From Haloferax sp. Q22 (GTDB lineage Archaea; Halobacteriota; Halobacteria; Halobacteriales; Haloferacaceae): a stretch of DNA of 41,468 nt. The DNA lies in assembly GCF_001482285.1 (NCBI RefSeq), contig NZ_LOEP01000020.1:1-41468 (forward strand). The letters are read 5' to 3'. Below, piece by piece: positions 1 to 7,217 of this stretch. The number at the start of each line of letters is the position of its first letter. Within the stretch, counting starts at the first letter, position 1. The notes below the pieces were generated by a model, which worked only from the letters and a program-made list of their open reading frames with translations, had not been told where the DNA came from and did no database searches. The position numbers and the translations under genes were made by a program.

Positions 1-1
1 A

Positions 2-151
2 GCTACGTCTTGCAGGGCGTTGGAGCTGGTGGACACAGTTTCCAAACCCTGCGGCCTCCCTTGGGAGGCTTTCTATGACACGCTCCCAATGGCTGGTGGA
101 TATTCTAATGAGAGAACTCAGACTGCCTCGAGGATTCTGTGGGAAACCTAG
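2..151 (+). CDS. 3' end of an unrecognised gene (partial)
   Basis: An open frame runs in from the left edge of the window and ends at TAG 149-151 (49 codons). The peptide has a sensible, non-shadow composition, for example PWEAFYDTLPMAGGYSNE in its middle. I do not recognise the family. It ends only 14 bp before the left copy of a 22-bp inverted repeat, so it may be an intact gene end or a gene cut by insertion of the module to its right. No other frame here is better. Confidence 0.4.
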   Translation, partial: ATSCRALELVDTVSKPCGLPWEAFYDTLPMAGGYSNERTQTASRILWET

Positions 152-164
152 TGCTGCACGATAT

Positions 165-186
165 TAATCTTATTCTTAAGATTAAG
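165..186. repeat. Left copy of 22-bp inverted repeat (pairs with 2252-2273)
   Basis: TAATCTTATTCTTAAGATTA followed by AG matches the reverse complement of 2252-2273 at 21 of 22 positions. It is strikingly AT-rich in GC-rich DNA and lies 14 bp beyond the stop codon of the phosphoesterase gene. The two copies enclose exactly the phosphoesterase and ADP-ribosylglycohydrolase genes. Confidence 0.8.
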
Positions 187-200
187 CTTCACACTGGGGG

Positions 201-1217
201 TCACAAGACATGACGTTGACGGCGGATCTCTCCCCGCTCGACAGTGATGGTTTCTACACTTGGCTCAAGGTCGCTGGTCAGTCGTTCTGTTGCCCCACCA
301 CAAAATGCAGAGCAGCCATTCAGGGTTTTCTCAGCGTTCGTATGAAGATGCCCGAGAGCAAGCCCGTCAATCGAAATCGTGCTCTCTTCGAGTACTTCCT
401 GTAAGTGGCAATCAGGATTCGGACTTCCCGTAAGCGGTGCAACCGACTGATGCATACAGAGGAGAGTCGCGACCCCGCTTGGTGGACGCTCAAAGCCTAG
501 CTGACCGTGGTCCCACGATTTCTGATAGTCGACTCCATAGAGTGCGACAGCATCACCGATCACGGCGGGACGGGAGCGAAGATGGGTAGCTAATCCTGCA
601 TCACAGAACTGTTCGAGACACACGCGCCCCTTCTTCCGCGCATGGTTGCCGTAGATGAAGTAGAACGGAATCTCGGCGTTCGCCAACTCAGTGAGACCAT
701 CATGGCATGCTTCTTCGATCGAACTCGGAATCCCGTTCCTGGTATTGTTATGGAAGACGTCGCCAGTGTGAACAACGGCATCGACACGATGCTCGATCGC
801 GAGATCAATCGCAGCGTTGAATCCAGCGACGGTGTCGATCTTCCAGGAATTGTTTTTGTGACCGCCTGTTTGCTTCCCCAGGTGCGTATCAGTCAGATAG
901 AGAAGCTTCGCACGGCGGTCGGTCGGGCGAACGCCTTTGTGTTCAATCTCGAGTTTGCCCGTCCCATGCAGCTCTCGGCCAGCTGGCCACACCTCGCCGT
1001 ATGCAGAGTGAAGCCGATACCAGTGACCCTCCTGCCAGGGGTAGTCCCGCCCATTCGAGCTTTTCGCCCATACTGTAAATGAAAATGAGGTCCCATCAAC
1101 GTCCTCGACAGTCATCTCGAAGGCGCGTCGAGAACCTGAACCCGGTCTGCACGTCACAACCTTGACTGTAATATCGAGATGCTGCTTTTTTCGAATATCA
1201 GCATACGTATTCTCCAT
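201..1217 (-). CDS. OB-fold calcineurin-like metallophosphoesterase
   Basis: Predicted metal-dependent phosphoesterase or nuclease of the Mre11/SbcD-like calcineurin superfamily, 338 aa. The catalytic motifs are all visible: DTH at residues 110-112, GDVFHN at 152-157, GNH at 190-192, a histidine in MHQ near 256 and GHLH at 289-292. Residues about 14-95 look like an OB-fold (a WAKSSNGRDYPWQEGHWYRL-type strand pattern resembling RPA-like domains, including the one at 30201-31097), which suggests nucleic-acid binding. It is divergent from the ADP-ribosylglycohydrolase gene with only 66 bp between starts, so the two promoters overlap. No Rad50 partner is present, so it is not a standard Mre11. 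Substrate unknown; a nucleic-acid end or nucleotide is inferred from the fusion. Confidence 0.85.
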   Translation of the reverse strand: MENTYADIRKKQHLDITVKVVTCRPGSGSRRAFEMTVEDVDGTSFSFTVWAKSSNGRDYPWQEGHWYRLHSAYGEVWPAGRELHGTGKLEIEHKGVRPTDRRAKLLYLTDTHLGKQTGGHKNNSWKIDTVAGFNAAIDLAIEHRVDAVVHTGDVFHNNTRNGIPSSIEEACHDGLTELANAEIPFYFIYGNHARKKGRVCLEQFCDAGLATHLRSRPAVIGDAVALYGVDYQKSWDHGQLGFERPPSGVATLLCMHQSVAPLTGSPNPDCHLQEVLEESTISIDGLALGHLHTNAEKTLNGCSAFCGGATERLTSDLEPSVETITVERGEIRRQRHVL

Positions 1218-1245
1218 AGCGACTGCTCATACCACTGCTGTCACT

Positions 1246-1260
1246 GATTAATAGTTTTAT
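1246..1260. promoter_or_regulatory. Overlapping divergent promoters
   Basis: The 66-bp gap between the two divergent starts contains the AT-rich run TTAATAGTTTTATC. Read rightward, the TTTTATC box lies about 28 bp before ATG 1284. Read leftward, ATTAAT lies about 32 bp before ATG 1217. Both distances fit leaderless or near-leaderless haloarchaeal transcripts, so the two genes probably share control. Confidence 0.5.
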
Positions 1261-1283
1261 CACCGACTCTCAAAGAGAGGGAT

Positions 1284-2222
1284 ATGTCGTCAATAGATGC
1301 TGAAGCCGGTGTTCTTCTTGGACTTGCTTGTGGCGACGCCCTCGGACGGCCCATCGAATTCCGTTCCTCACACCAGATTTCGCAGACGCACGGAACGGTT
1401 ACCGAGATGCTGGGTCACGGGACGCACAATCAGCCTGCAGGGACCATTACTGACGATACCGAAATGGCGCTCTGTATTGCCCGAAGCCTCGCCGACCATC
1501 ACGCGTTCAGGCCGGACGAGATCACTGAGCGTTTTGTCGCCTGGTACGACAGTGGTCCGTTCGACATTGGCCTGATGACCAGCGATGCCCTCCAGAACAT
1601 CAAACACGGAGCTTCCTGGCGTGATGCTGGCCAGCAGGTGTGGGAGTCCCGCGCCGAAGGGAGCAATGCTGGGAATGGGAGCGTAATGCGCTGTGCGCCG
1701 TATTCGATCGCCTTTCGGGACGAGTGGAGTGACCTTGCACGTGTGAGTGCGACGTCTTCAGCGATCACGCACGCGGATCCGCGCTGCACGTATGGCTGTA
1801 TCGTGCTCAATCTCACTTTGGCAGGGTTACTTACCCAGCGACCAACCCCTCTCAGAGACGCTCTCGACCATATCGAAGCCGATGCCCCCGAAGAACTCCT
1901 CACAGCGTTACGCTCGGTTCCGGACGGTATCAATCCCCACACGCTCAGTGCAAGCGGCTACGTGGTCGATACGCTGCAAACATCACTGTATCACGGACTT
2001 ACAGCGGACACGGCGGAGGATGCCATCGTCGCTGCTGTAAATATGGGAGATGACACCGACACCGTCGGTGCAGTTACGGGAGCTATCGCGGGAGCTCGAT
2101 TCGGAGCAGATGCACTCCCCGATCGATGGATCGGCGAGTTGGAGTGTGCCGATGAAATCGCGCGCCTCGAGTCGGTACTTATGACTGCAGAATTCACCGT
2201 GGATGAGAGTTCCGTTAGCTAG
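1284..2222 (+). CDS. ADP-ribosylglycohydrolase (DraG/ARH family)
   Basis: Hydrolase expected to remove ADP-ribose from proteins, nucleic acids or small molecules, 312 aa, normal length for the family. It has the ARH metal-binding signatures: GLACGDALGRPIEF at residues 13-26, TDDTE at 56-60, GNGSVMRCAP near 130, and the C-terminal MGDDTDTVGAVTGAIAGA near 255, where the aspartates coordinate the two magnesium ions. ATG at 1284 is preceded by a GAGGG-like purine run. It is divergent from the OB-fold phosphoesterase and both lie inside the 22-bp inverted repeat. Pairing with a predicted nucleic-acid enzyme hints that the target could be ADP-ribosylated nucleic acid, but that is inference. No ADP-ribosyltransferase such as DarT is visible nearby. 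Confidence 0.92.
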   Translation: MSSIDAEAGVLLGLACGDALGRPIEFRSSHQISQTHGTVTEMLGHGTHNQPAGTITDDTEMALCIARSLADHHAFRPDEITERFVAWYDSGPFDIGLMTSDALQNIKHGASWRDAGQQVWESRAEGSNAGNGSVMRCAPYSIAFRDEWSDLARVSATSSAITHADPRCTYGCIVLNLTLAGLLTQRPTPLRDALDHIEADAPEELLTALRSVPDGINPHTLSASGYVVDTLQTSLYHGLTADTAEDAIVAAVNMGDDTDTVGAVTGAIAGARFGADALPDRWIGELECADEIARLESVLMTAEFTVDESSVS

Positions 2223-2251
2223 CTTCCCAGGGCTTGGTCTAGCCCATTCTT

Positions 2252-2273
2252 AATATTAAGAATAAGATTAGGT
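2252..2273. repeat. Right copy of 22-bp inverted repeat (pairs with 165-186)
   Basis: This AT-rich segment, including CTTAATATTAAG (a perfect 12-bp palindrome), is the reverse complement of 165-186 with one mismatch. It starts 30 bp after the stop codon of the ADP-ribosylglycohydrolase gene and ends 20 bp before the SWIM remnant. Confidence 0.8.
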
Positions 2274-2292
2274 CTAGGTGGCTGCTGACAGC

Positions 2293-2481
2293 CTACAGTG
2301 TCGAATTTGGCTGCTGTTCCGATTCTGTGCGAGGGAGGCGTCCGTCTGGTCGGGGAACGTTCCCTGCATCGATTTCGATATCGACGCGGCGCATATGTTT
2401 ACAGCCCCCTTCAGGTTCGCGTCGCTGCCAGTCGAGACATGTACACGTCTCAGCGGCGACATCGACATCGTGAACGGCCTC
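2293..2481 (-). pseudogene. SWIM zinc-finger protein, C-terminal remnant
   Basis: The frame reads AVHDVDVAAETCTCLDWQRR, then a GGCKHMRRV stretch: the CxCx(n)CxH pattern of the SWIM zinc finger, in the form used by haloarchaeal SWIM proteins. Only about 60 C-terminal residues remain. Upstream the frame merges into the 3' end of the TnpB element, so the N-terminal part is missing. The simplest reading is that the TnpB element (about 2475-3830) inserted in or recombined into the gene. An ATG at 2535 in the same frame lies inside the TnpB coding region and is not a credible start. Confidence 0.65.
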
Positions 2482-2510
2482 AGGGTCACGTCCCGAGGCT
2501 TCCCGTGGGT
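2477..2510 (-). ncRNA. Probable TnpB element right end / omega-RNA hairpin
   Basis: Just after the tnpB stop, the minus strand folds as GCCTCGGG-loop-CCCTGAGGC (arms 2492-2499 and 2477-2485, one bulged base). IS200/IS605-family elements carry such hairpins at the right end, where the guide RNA of TnpB is made. The exact element boundary cannot be fixed by eye. Confidence 0.45.
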
Positions 2511-3787
2511 TAGTCGGACACTCCCATCTGACCATCGGCAGAGGAGCCTCGAACGGTCGGGTGGGTCACGGTCGGGGCGTCCACGGCCCCCGATGCCTGC
2601 CGTCGCACCTTCCTTACTGTGGGAAGGCTGTTGAGAGCAGACACATTCCAATCTTGATGCTTCTTGGTGCCTTTCACGGCGATGTTGACGCTTGCACCTC
2701 GGTCGCTGTGGTCTTGGTGCGCACAGTCTTTGCACTTGAACCGCTTCTTGTTACGGTTCGCTCGCTCCGTGTGCCCACATAGCGGACACTGCTGGCTGGT
2801 GTATTCAGGGTTAATCCAGCCAGTCGGGATGCCCTCGAATGACGCCTTGTACGACGTATAGAACTGGAGGGCGCGGAACGGGAGGTGGTGCAAGCGTCGG
2901 TTCATCCGCGTGCCGTAGTCGATACTGTCGCGCATCTCTTTGAGGTCTTCAAAGACGATGCACGGCTTCTCGAACTGACGGCTCCACTCCACGATGTGCC
3001 GAGATACCTTGTGGAGTCGGTCGCGGACAAACCGTTCTTCGCGCCCGTCCAGCGTATCGTGGATGCTGTCCTTCCCCGCGTTCTGGACGCGCTTGCGCAT
3101 CGTGAAGTAGCGGTGGCGCTCGAACTTGATTTCGGGGAAGTCAATGACCAACGTATCTTCGACACCGCTCTCGGAGAGTGCGGTCAACGCCACGTTGTCC
3201 TCGTTTACGTCCACGCCGACGACCGTCTGCGAGTCCTGCTTGTTTCGAACGGTCTGCTCAGTGTTAGTGACGGTGACGTGCAACTCGGGGTTGTCGTTGT
3301 GGAACAGGGCTTCCGCCGTCCCAATTTCCCACTGGCCGCTTTCGAGTGCAGTCGTAAGAATATCGAGATGACCATCACTCCCTTTGAGGACGCCCGTGAC
3401 GTGCTTGTACGGTTTCGCGCTGATGCGGAATGCCACGTTACTGTCGTCGGTGAGCGACAGGTTGTACCCCTCCTCGTAGTTCGCACGAAGCGGGTATGCA
3501 CCGTCCTTGGTGTGACTGGGTTGGCCAAAGTCGTCATACTCGTAGTAGTTCTCCATCGCGCCGAGGGCTTTGGCGACGACACGCTGCGTCGTGTTCTTCA
3601 CGAGGTTGGCGTCGTCGGCCATACGGTCGGGAATCGCGTCCCAGTCCTCATCTTCTTTGGCGAGTCGGATGGTTTCGTTGTACACCGAGCGCGATTCGAG
3701 ACAAGCATCATGGAGCAGGCTCTCGTTGTCACTCCGGATGTCGAGTTGGAAGTCCAGCGTCTTGATGAGTGCCTGTTCGTCGGTCAT
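2510..3787 (-). CDS. tnpB: TnpB-type RNA-guided nuclease of a solo IS1341-like element
   Basis: 425 aa, full length for haloarchaeal TnpB. The RuvC-like active site is intact: Asp in VGVDVNEDN (about residue 190), Glu in VFEDLKEM (about 273) and Asp in DHSDRGASVNIA (about 363). A zinc finger CPLCGH...CKDCAH lies between the last two (about 332-355). TnpB proteins are guide-RNA-directed endonucleases that help IS200/IS605 elements persist. No tnpA transposase is adjacent, so it is a solo (IS1341-type) copy that cannot move alone. Its 5' side touches the end of the small gene 3833-4201 and its 3' side touches the SWIM remnant. It is clearly different in sequence from the TnpB at 16909. Confidence 0.93.
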   Translation of the reverse strand: MTDEQALIKTLDFQLDIRSDNESLLHDACLESRSVYNETIRLAKEDEDWDAIPDRMADDANLVKNTTQRVVAKALGAMENYYEYDDFGQPSHTKDGAYPLRANYEEGYNLSLTDDSNVAFRISAKPYKHVTGVLKGSDGHLDILTTALESGQWEIGTAEALFHNDNPELHVTVTNTEQTVRNKQDSQTVVGVDVNEDNVALTALSESGVEDTLVIDFPEIKFERHRYFTMRKRVQNAGKDSIHDTLDGREERFVRDRLHKVSRHIVEWSRQFEKPCIVFEDLKEMRDSIDYGTRMNRRLHHLPFRALQFYTSYKASFEGIPTGWINPEYTSQQCPLCGHTERANRNKKRFKCKDCAHQDHSDRGASVNIAVKGTKKHQDWNVSALNSLPTVRKVRRQASGAVDAPTVTHPTVRGSSADGQMGVSD

Positions 3788-3832
3788 CTTCTACACGAAT
3801 TCTGATGTGTCGTCCTCGTTCATAAGCTCATG

Positions 3833-4201
3833 CTACGGAGGGTGAAAGTAAAGACTCGTGTCGGCTCCACTCTCGGGGTTGAGCCCCGAGACACTTGCCT
3901 TAGTTCCTCTGTAGAAGATGCGAAACCGAGTACAGTGCTCTTGCGGTTCGATGTCGGTCCACCACTCAACCTCGTCTCTCCAGTGATCGAACATCGCCGC
4001 ATCGTTCCCGTACCCGACCGTGATCCCTGGAACACGTGATTCGCCCGTATGGGTGTCTTCAGCCTCGTTCTCCAGCAGCCGGAGTACCGCGAAACGCAGG
4101 TGTTCGTGGAGTGGATGTTCGGTTCCATAGCCGACTTGCGGATGGCTCTCGATTGTCTGGCGGGCTTCGTCGAGAACTGTCGTGAGGTACTGTTCAGTCA
4201 T
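3833..4201 (-). CDS. Unknown protein, 122 aa
   Basis: Small acidic protein with aromatic-rich middle (FDHWRDEVEWWTDIEP) and no cysteine cluster, signal peptide or membrane segment. I do not recognise a family. ATG 4201 is 36 bp downstream of a GC-rich hairpin (4237-4259) of the leader type that recurs in this region, which supports this start. Its C-terminus ends 46 bp from the tnpB start, and the last residues could have been altered by the TnpB insertion. Confidence 0.7.
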   Translation of the reverse strand: MTEQYLTTVLDEARQTIESHPQVGYGTEHPLHEHLRFAVLRLLENEAEDTHTGESRVPGITVGYGNDAAMFDHWRDEVEWWTDIEPQEHCTRFRIFYRGTKASVSGLNPESGADTSLYFHPP

Positions 4202-4236
4202 GGATTCGTTCTATCCCGGTCGACGCACGATCACGC

Positions 4237-4271
4237 GCGCCGCCACCCTTCCGCGGCGCAATAGAAACTCA
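4237..4271 (-). promoter_or_regulatory. Leader hairpin upstream of 4201 gene
   Basis: Stem GCGCCGC 4237-4243 with GCGGCGC 4253-4259, loop CACCCTTCC, followed on the + strand by an A-rich run (T-rich and upstream of the hairpin in the transcript). Confidence 0.55.
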
Positions 4272-4311
4272 CGGCGACGTGGAGAGCTGTTCATCGACGC
4301 GCTACACTGAC

Positions 4312-5238
4312 CTACCCATCGATCACGTCGATGATCTCCTCTGCGGTGCTGCTAATCCGTCCGAAACGATCTTGGATCGACTCTGGTTCGTCATCCTGCC
4401 ACGCGGCGAGATAGAACGCTGGGCCGCTCGTTTCAAGGCCGCAATACCGACCGACGATGTACGCGACGGCTTCCGCTTCGACTTCGCGCTTTGACCGTTC
4501 GGCCTTGTCATCGACGTCGAAATGGAGCAGCGCGTGCGCGAACTCGTGAATTAGCGTAACTGCGAGGTCGGCCTGGTTCGTCCGTGCTTTCGCCTCCACG
4601 ATCGGCGTGAAATCATGGATATCTCGCTGTTTGCAGACGCCCTTTGCGTCGCCGTGCTCCCACTCGTCAGCGTCGACGATGCGAACCGTCACGCCGAGCT
4701 CATCCGCTGCCTCTGTGAGTGCGGGTACGAGGCCCTCAGCGTCACCTGTCGCCTCCGTTTCTAGCTCGGGAAGCGGTTCTCCCTCGGTCTGAGAGACGTC
4801 GAAGACAGCGGCCGGTTTGAATCCCACGAGCCCTTTCGACCACTCTTCGGGTGGTGTCTCGTCGTACTCACAGTCACATTGCTCGTGGTAGCTCGGCGAG
4901 TTCTCGCACTCCGGGCACTGCTTCGTGATGATCGGTGCCCAGATCCAGATCGCCTGTTCGCCCTCCTGGACGTGCCGGTCGAACTCATTCCGCCAAGTGT
5001 TGAAGCCAGCCACCTTCGTCGCCTCGGGACACTGGAGTTTGATGAGCAGCGTGTTGCGATGGGAGTAGTCATGGAACCGACTCTGGACGTCGAGCCACCC
5101 CTGGAACTCATCGCTGGCCTGCGCCGCATCAACGTCGCCAACGAGTTCGTCGATCCATGCTTCAATCGTACTGTGCATTTCGTCTGTTCGTGTGTCGGTC
5201 TCCTCGAAGGAGGCCGACGAGTCACTAGTCGTAGCCAT
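4312..5238 (-). CDS. ArdC-like antirestriction protein with zinc metallopeptidase domain
   Basis: 308 aa. The N-terminal part (about 20-150) fits the ArdC ssDNA-binding domain: HDYSHRNTLLIKLQCPEATK, then GFNTWRNEFDRHVQEGEQAIWI and FKPAAVFDVSQTEGEPLP. The C-terminal part has the zinc-protease motif HEFAH at 231-235 with a downstream acidic EVEAEAVAY helix near 253-261. A four-cysteine insert (C108, C111, C121, C123) may bind a further zinc and is unusual. ArdC proteins travel on conjugative elements and protect incoming single-stranded DNA from host restriction. This supports a mobile origin for the window. It is the last gene of a minus-strand series and is preceded by a leader hairpin at 5283-5315. 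Confidence 0.85.
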   Translation of the reverse strand: MATTSDSSASFEETDTRTDEMHSTIEAWIDELVGDVDAAQASDEFQGWLDVQSRFHDYSHRNTLLIKLQCPEATKVAGFNTWRNEFDRHVQEGEQAIWIWAPIITKQCPECENSPSYHEQCDCEYDETPPEEWSKGLVGFKPAAVFDVSQTEGEPLPELETEATGDAEGLVPALTEAADELGVTVRIVDADEWEHGDAKGVCKQRDIHDFTPIVEAKARTNQADLAVTLIHEFAHALLHFDVDDKAERSKREVEAEAVAYIVGRYCGLETSGPAFYLAAWQDDEPESIQDRFGRISSTAEEIIDVIDG

Positions 5239-5282
5239 GATGTTCTGAAATTCGCCTTACTGCGATCGCTTCAATTCAGCCC

Positions 5283-5315
5283 GCGCCGCACCCCTGACGG
5301 CGCATAAAAAACTCG
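5283..5315 (-). promoter_or_regulatory. Leader hairpin upstream of ardC-like gene
   Basis: Stem GCGCCG 5283-5288 with CGGCGC 5298-5303, loop CACCCCTGA, then ATAAAAAACTC on the + strand. In the transcript the T-run lies just after the preceding stop codon and the hairpin follows it. Confidence 0.6.
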
Positions 5316-5324
5316 TGACGGCGG

Positions 5325-5684
5325 TTAGCGGAGGGCTTGTTTCGCATCAGCGAAGCCGACTGTGACGAGGTAGTCGAGGAACTCGTCGAACTGGTCGACG
5401 TCGCTGGGCCTGTCGGTCGCGAGGTGCCGCGTCCACTCGATGGCCCACTGAAACACCGGATCAGTGCCGCCCTTCCCGTGGATATACCACCAGCGGGCGG
5501 CCTTCAGCGCGACGAGCGGATTCGTCGGTGGCTGCTCGGATGCGAGCGCTTGCGTAATCGACCGGATTTCCTCGGGGACATCTTCTGGTTCGACCCCGGT
5601 TGATTGGCTGTTCGCTACGTCGACTGGAATTGCATCGATCGAGACGTCGTTCGACTGCTGTTGTTGGCTCACGGAAATCACCAT
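5325..5684 (-). CDS. Unknown protein, 119 aa
   Basis: The start is ATG 5684 (MVISVSQQQQSND). The much longer open frame upstream would overlap the well-supported 5749-6759 gene and the leader hairpin, so it was rejected. The C-terminal half contains PLVALKAARWWYIHGKGGTD and FDEFLDYLVTVGFADAKQAL, which read as a helical globular domain. The N-terminus is Gln/Ser/Asp-rich and probably disordered. No recognised family. Its position in a train of similarly led genes suggests co-function with the mobile element, which is inference. Confidence 0.75.
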   Translation of the reverse strand: MVISVSQQQQSNDVSIDAIPVDVANSQSTGVEPEDVPEEIRSITQALASEQPPTNPLVALKAARWWYIHGKGGTDPVFQWAIEWTRHLATDRPSDVDQFDEFLDYLVTVGFADAKQALR

Positions 5685-5705
5685 CTTGGAGGGCCTGATC
5701 CAGCA

Positions 5706-5739
5706 CGCCCTCGTCCTCTCCGGAGGGCGCGAAAAACAG
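5706..5739 (-). promoter_or_regulatory. Leader hairpin upstream of 5684 gene
   Basis: Stem CGCCCTC 5706-5712 with GAGGGCG 5723-5729, then CGAAAAACAG on the + strand. It lies between the stop of the 5749-6759 gene and ATG 5684. Confidence 0.65.
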
Positions 5740-5748
5740 GACGCTGCG

Positions 5749-6759
5749 TCACGCCGGCGGGATGTAGACGCTCCGATCGCCGGCAATCTCCTCAAGGTTG
5801 TTCCGATGCCGGTGCGAGAAGTAGCACTCATAGCAGCAGTACCCACAGACCGCTCCCGTGTCGTACTCGGCGACGTACGGGCCACGATCGGTCGTCCACA
5901 CGTTGGCGCGGCACTCGGTACACGCCGCGCTCTCGATATCGCCTGGCGTGGGCCTGGAATAGGTGAGTTCGGTCTCGTCCGCCTGGGGTGTCGAATCGGG
6001 CCAGACGCCGTGGTCCTGCCAGAATTCTTTGAGCCGGCTGAGACTATGCCGGACCGTCTTCCGGACCGTGACGTGGTCGGCGTCGCGACCACTGTCGTCC
6101 CAGCCGTCGGCCGTCCAGAACTCGCCGAACTGCGCGCCGCGATGTAGACCATTCCAGTCGAGGCCGACGATGTCGGCCGGCGGGTCACCCGTCAGCGTTG
6201 GTTGGGTGAGCTGCTCCACGACTTCGAGTTGCTTGGGTGGACTGCCACCAAGGATGTGGACGCGACGGCCCCGCCAATCGACGGGGTCGGAGAACTCGTG
6301 TGCAAGTCTGTCCGCATACCCTCGCGAGTAGCCGAGCACGATATCGTCGGGAATTGCCTCGATGGCGGCCCGGCATTTTGGGACGATAATGAACTCCGTT
6401 TCGGGCAGTCTCTTCTGGACTTCTCGAATCTTAGCGACGTACGACTGTGCTTCTGCAGCGTCGTAGGCGTCACCGATGATACCCACGTCGGGCTCGTACT
6501 CGAGCGCCCGATTGACGTACCGATCAAGATCGGGATTTCGAAAATCGTTATCGAGCATTCCGACCGGGCACTCGAGGGTATCGAATTGCAACTGCTGATA
6601 CGTGCAATCCTCGCGAAACCCAGGGAGGAAGCCGAGGGTCAGCGCATCGATCGCAAACGGAACCCGATGGAGGAACGCCACGTACGCCGCTTGCCGGGCG
6701 TCAGAGTGTGTCTCAGTAGAACTGTTGCTAACTGGGTCTGCGCTGTCGTGAATGGCCAT
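5749..6759 (-). CDS. Unknown protein with TGT-like barrel features and zinc-ribbon tail
   Basis: 336 aa. From memory it resembles a haloarchaeal family annotated as DUF6610; that label is not certain. The strand pattern looks like a TIM barrel: VGMLDNDFRNPD, DVGIIGDAYDAAEA, EFIIVPKCRAAIEAIP, IVLGYSRGYADR, RVHILGGSPPKQLEVV and ADIVGLDWNGLHRGAQFG. The last two segments are reminiscent of the end of tRNA-guanine transglycosylases and DpdA, where a Gly-rich HxxG loop is followed by a catalytic-type Asp. The C-terminus has CTEC...CGYCCYEC, a likely zinc site. Function is not established: a base-exchange enzyme acting on DNA or RNA is a hypothesis. A leader hairpin and a TTAACCAAC inverted repeat lie just upstream. 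Confidence 0.75.
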   Translation of the reverse strand: MAIHDSADPVSNSSTETHSDARQAAYVAFLHRVPFAIDALTLGFLPGFREDCTYQQLQFDTLECPVGMLDNDFRNPDLDRYVNRALEYEPDVGIIGDAYDAAEAQSYVAKIREVQKRLPETEFIIVPKCRAAIEAIPDDIVLGYSRGYADRLAHEFSDPVDWRGRRVHILGGSPPKQLEVVEQLTQPTLTGDPPADIVGLDWNGLHRGAQFGEFWTADGWDDSGRDADHVTVRKTVRHSLSRLKEFWQDHGVWPDSTPQADETELTYSRPTPGDIESAACTECRANVWTTDRGPYVAEYDTGAVCGYCCYECYFSHRHRNNLEEIAGDRSVYIPPA

Positions 6760-6769
6760 GAGGAGTCTC

Positions 6770-6806
6770 CTGCGGGACTCCGTCGCCCCGCAGGGCTCTC
6801 TGGGGC
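6770..6806 (-). promoter_or_regulatory. Leader hairpins upstream of 6759 gene
   Basis: Two alternative stems are visible: CTGCGGG 6770-6776 with the CCCCGCAG end 6785-6792, and GCCCC 6785-6789 with GGGGC 6102-type arm at 6802-6806. Because the same C-run can pair either way, the leader could switch between two folds. Confidence 0.45.
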
Positions 6807-6824
6807 AAGATAGACCTCGCTAGT

Positions 6825-6867
6825 ATTAACCAACGAAAGTAGAAACTGGGGCTGCGTGTTGGTTAAT
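6825..6867. repeat. TTAACCAAC inverted repeat, copy 1
   Basis: ATTAACCAAC 6825-6834 and GTTGGTTAAT 6858-6867, spacer 23 bp. The right arm contains the TAA stop codon of the gene at 6863-7162. Confidence 0.85.
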
Positions 6868-7162
6868 CCCCGAAAAGGCACTGCATCGCTGCCTCGTCAC
6901 CGGTGAGCGTCTGTTGGTCGGCGTCAGTATCCGCGAAGAGCGTCGACTGATCTCCTGTTGAGGACTGCGCTACTTCTGGCCGGTCGTCGACGCCGAACTC
7001 ACTAGCCTCGGGGCGATCGAGCCGCGAGTCTCGGTCGCGATGATCGACGTCTGCACCGAAGTCCTCGAGCGAGGTCTCGACGCTCGTCTCGGCCAGTTCG
7101 AGCTGGCCGTTCTCACCGAACGCAGTCTGTCGCTGAATCTCAATCTCGGGTCGGTCGCTCAT
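6863..7162 (-). CDS. Unknown acidic protein, 99 aa
   Basis: Low-complexity, Asp/Glu/Gln-rich small protein (start MSDRPEIEIQ), probably disordered, with no recognisable domain. It is placed in the same minus-strand series and has its own short leader hairpin at 7173-7199. Its TAA stop codon lies inside the right arm of inverted-repeat copy 1, so the repeat is transcribed with it unless termination occurs there. Confidence 0.6.
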   Translation of the reverse strand: MSDRPEIEIQRQTAFGENGQLELAETSVETSLEDFGADVDHRDRDSRLDRPEASEFGVDDRPEVAQSSTGDQSTLFADTDADQQTLTGDEAAMQCLFGD

Positions 7163-7172
7163 CTAGTTCGAA

Positions 7173-7199
7173 GCCTCCACCCATGGTGGCGTCGACAAA
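7173..7199 (-). promoter_or_regulatory. Leader hairpin upstream of 7162 gene
   Basis: GCCTCCACCCATGGTGGC forms a short stem around CATG and is followed by GTCGACAAAC, the same A-rich tail as the other leaders. Confidence 0.5.
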
Positions 7200-7217
7200 C
7201 AGCCCGCGAGCGTCCAT

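Noticed and set aside
2885-3805. 306-aa plus-strand frame antisense to the first tnpB
   Set aside because: The TnpB reading on the minus strand has an intact active site and zinc finger; the other strand has no domain.
5325-6188. Longer version of the 119-aa gene, starting at 6188
   Set aside because: The added part overlaps 5749-6759 in another frame and is Arg/Ser-rich shadow sequence; a leader hairpin lies just before ATG 5684.
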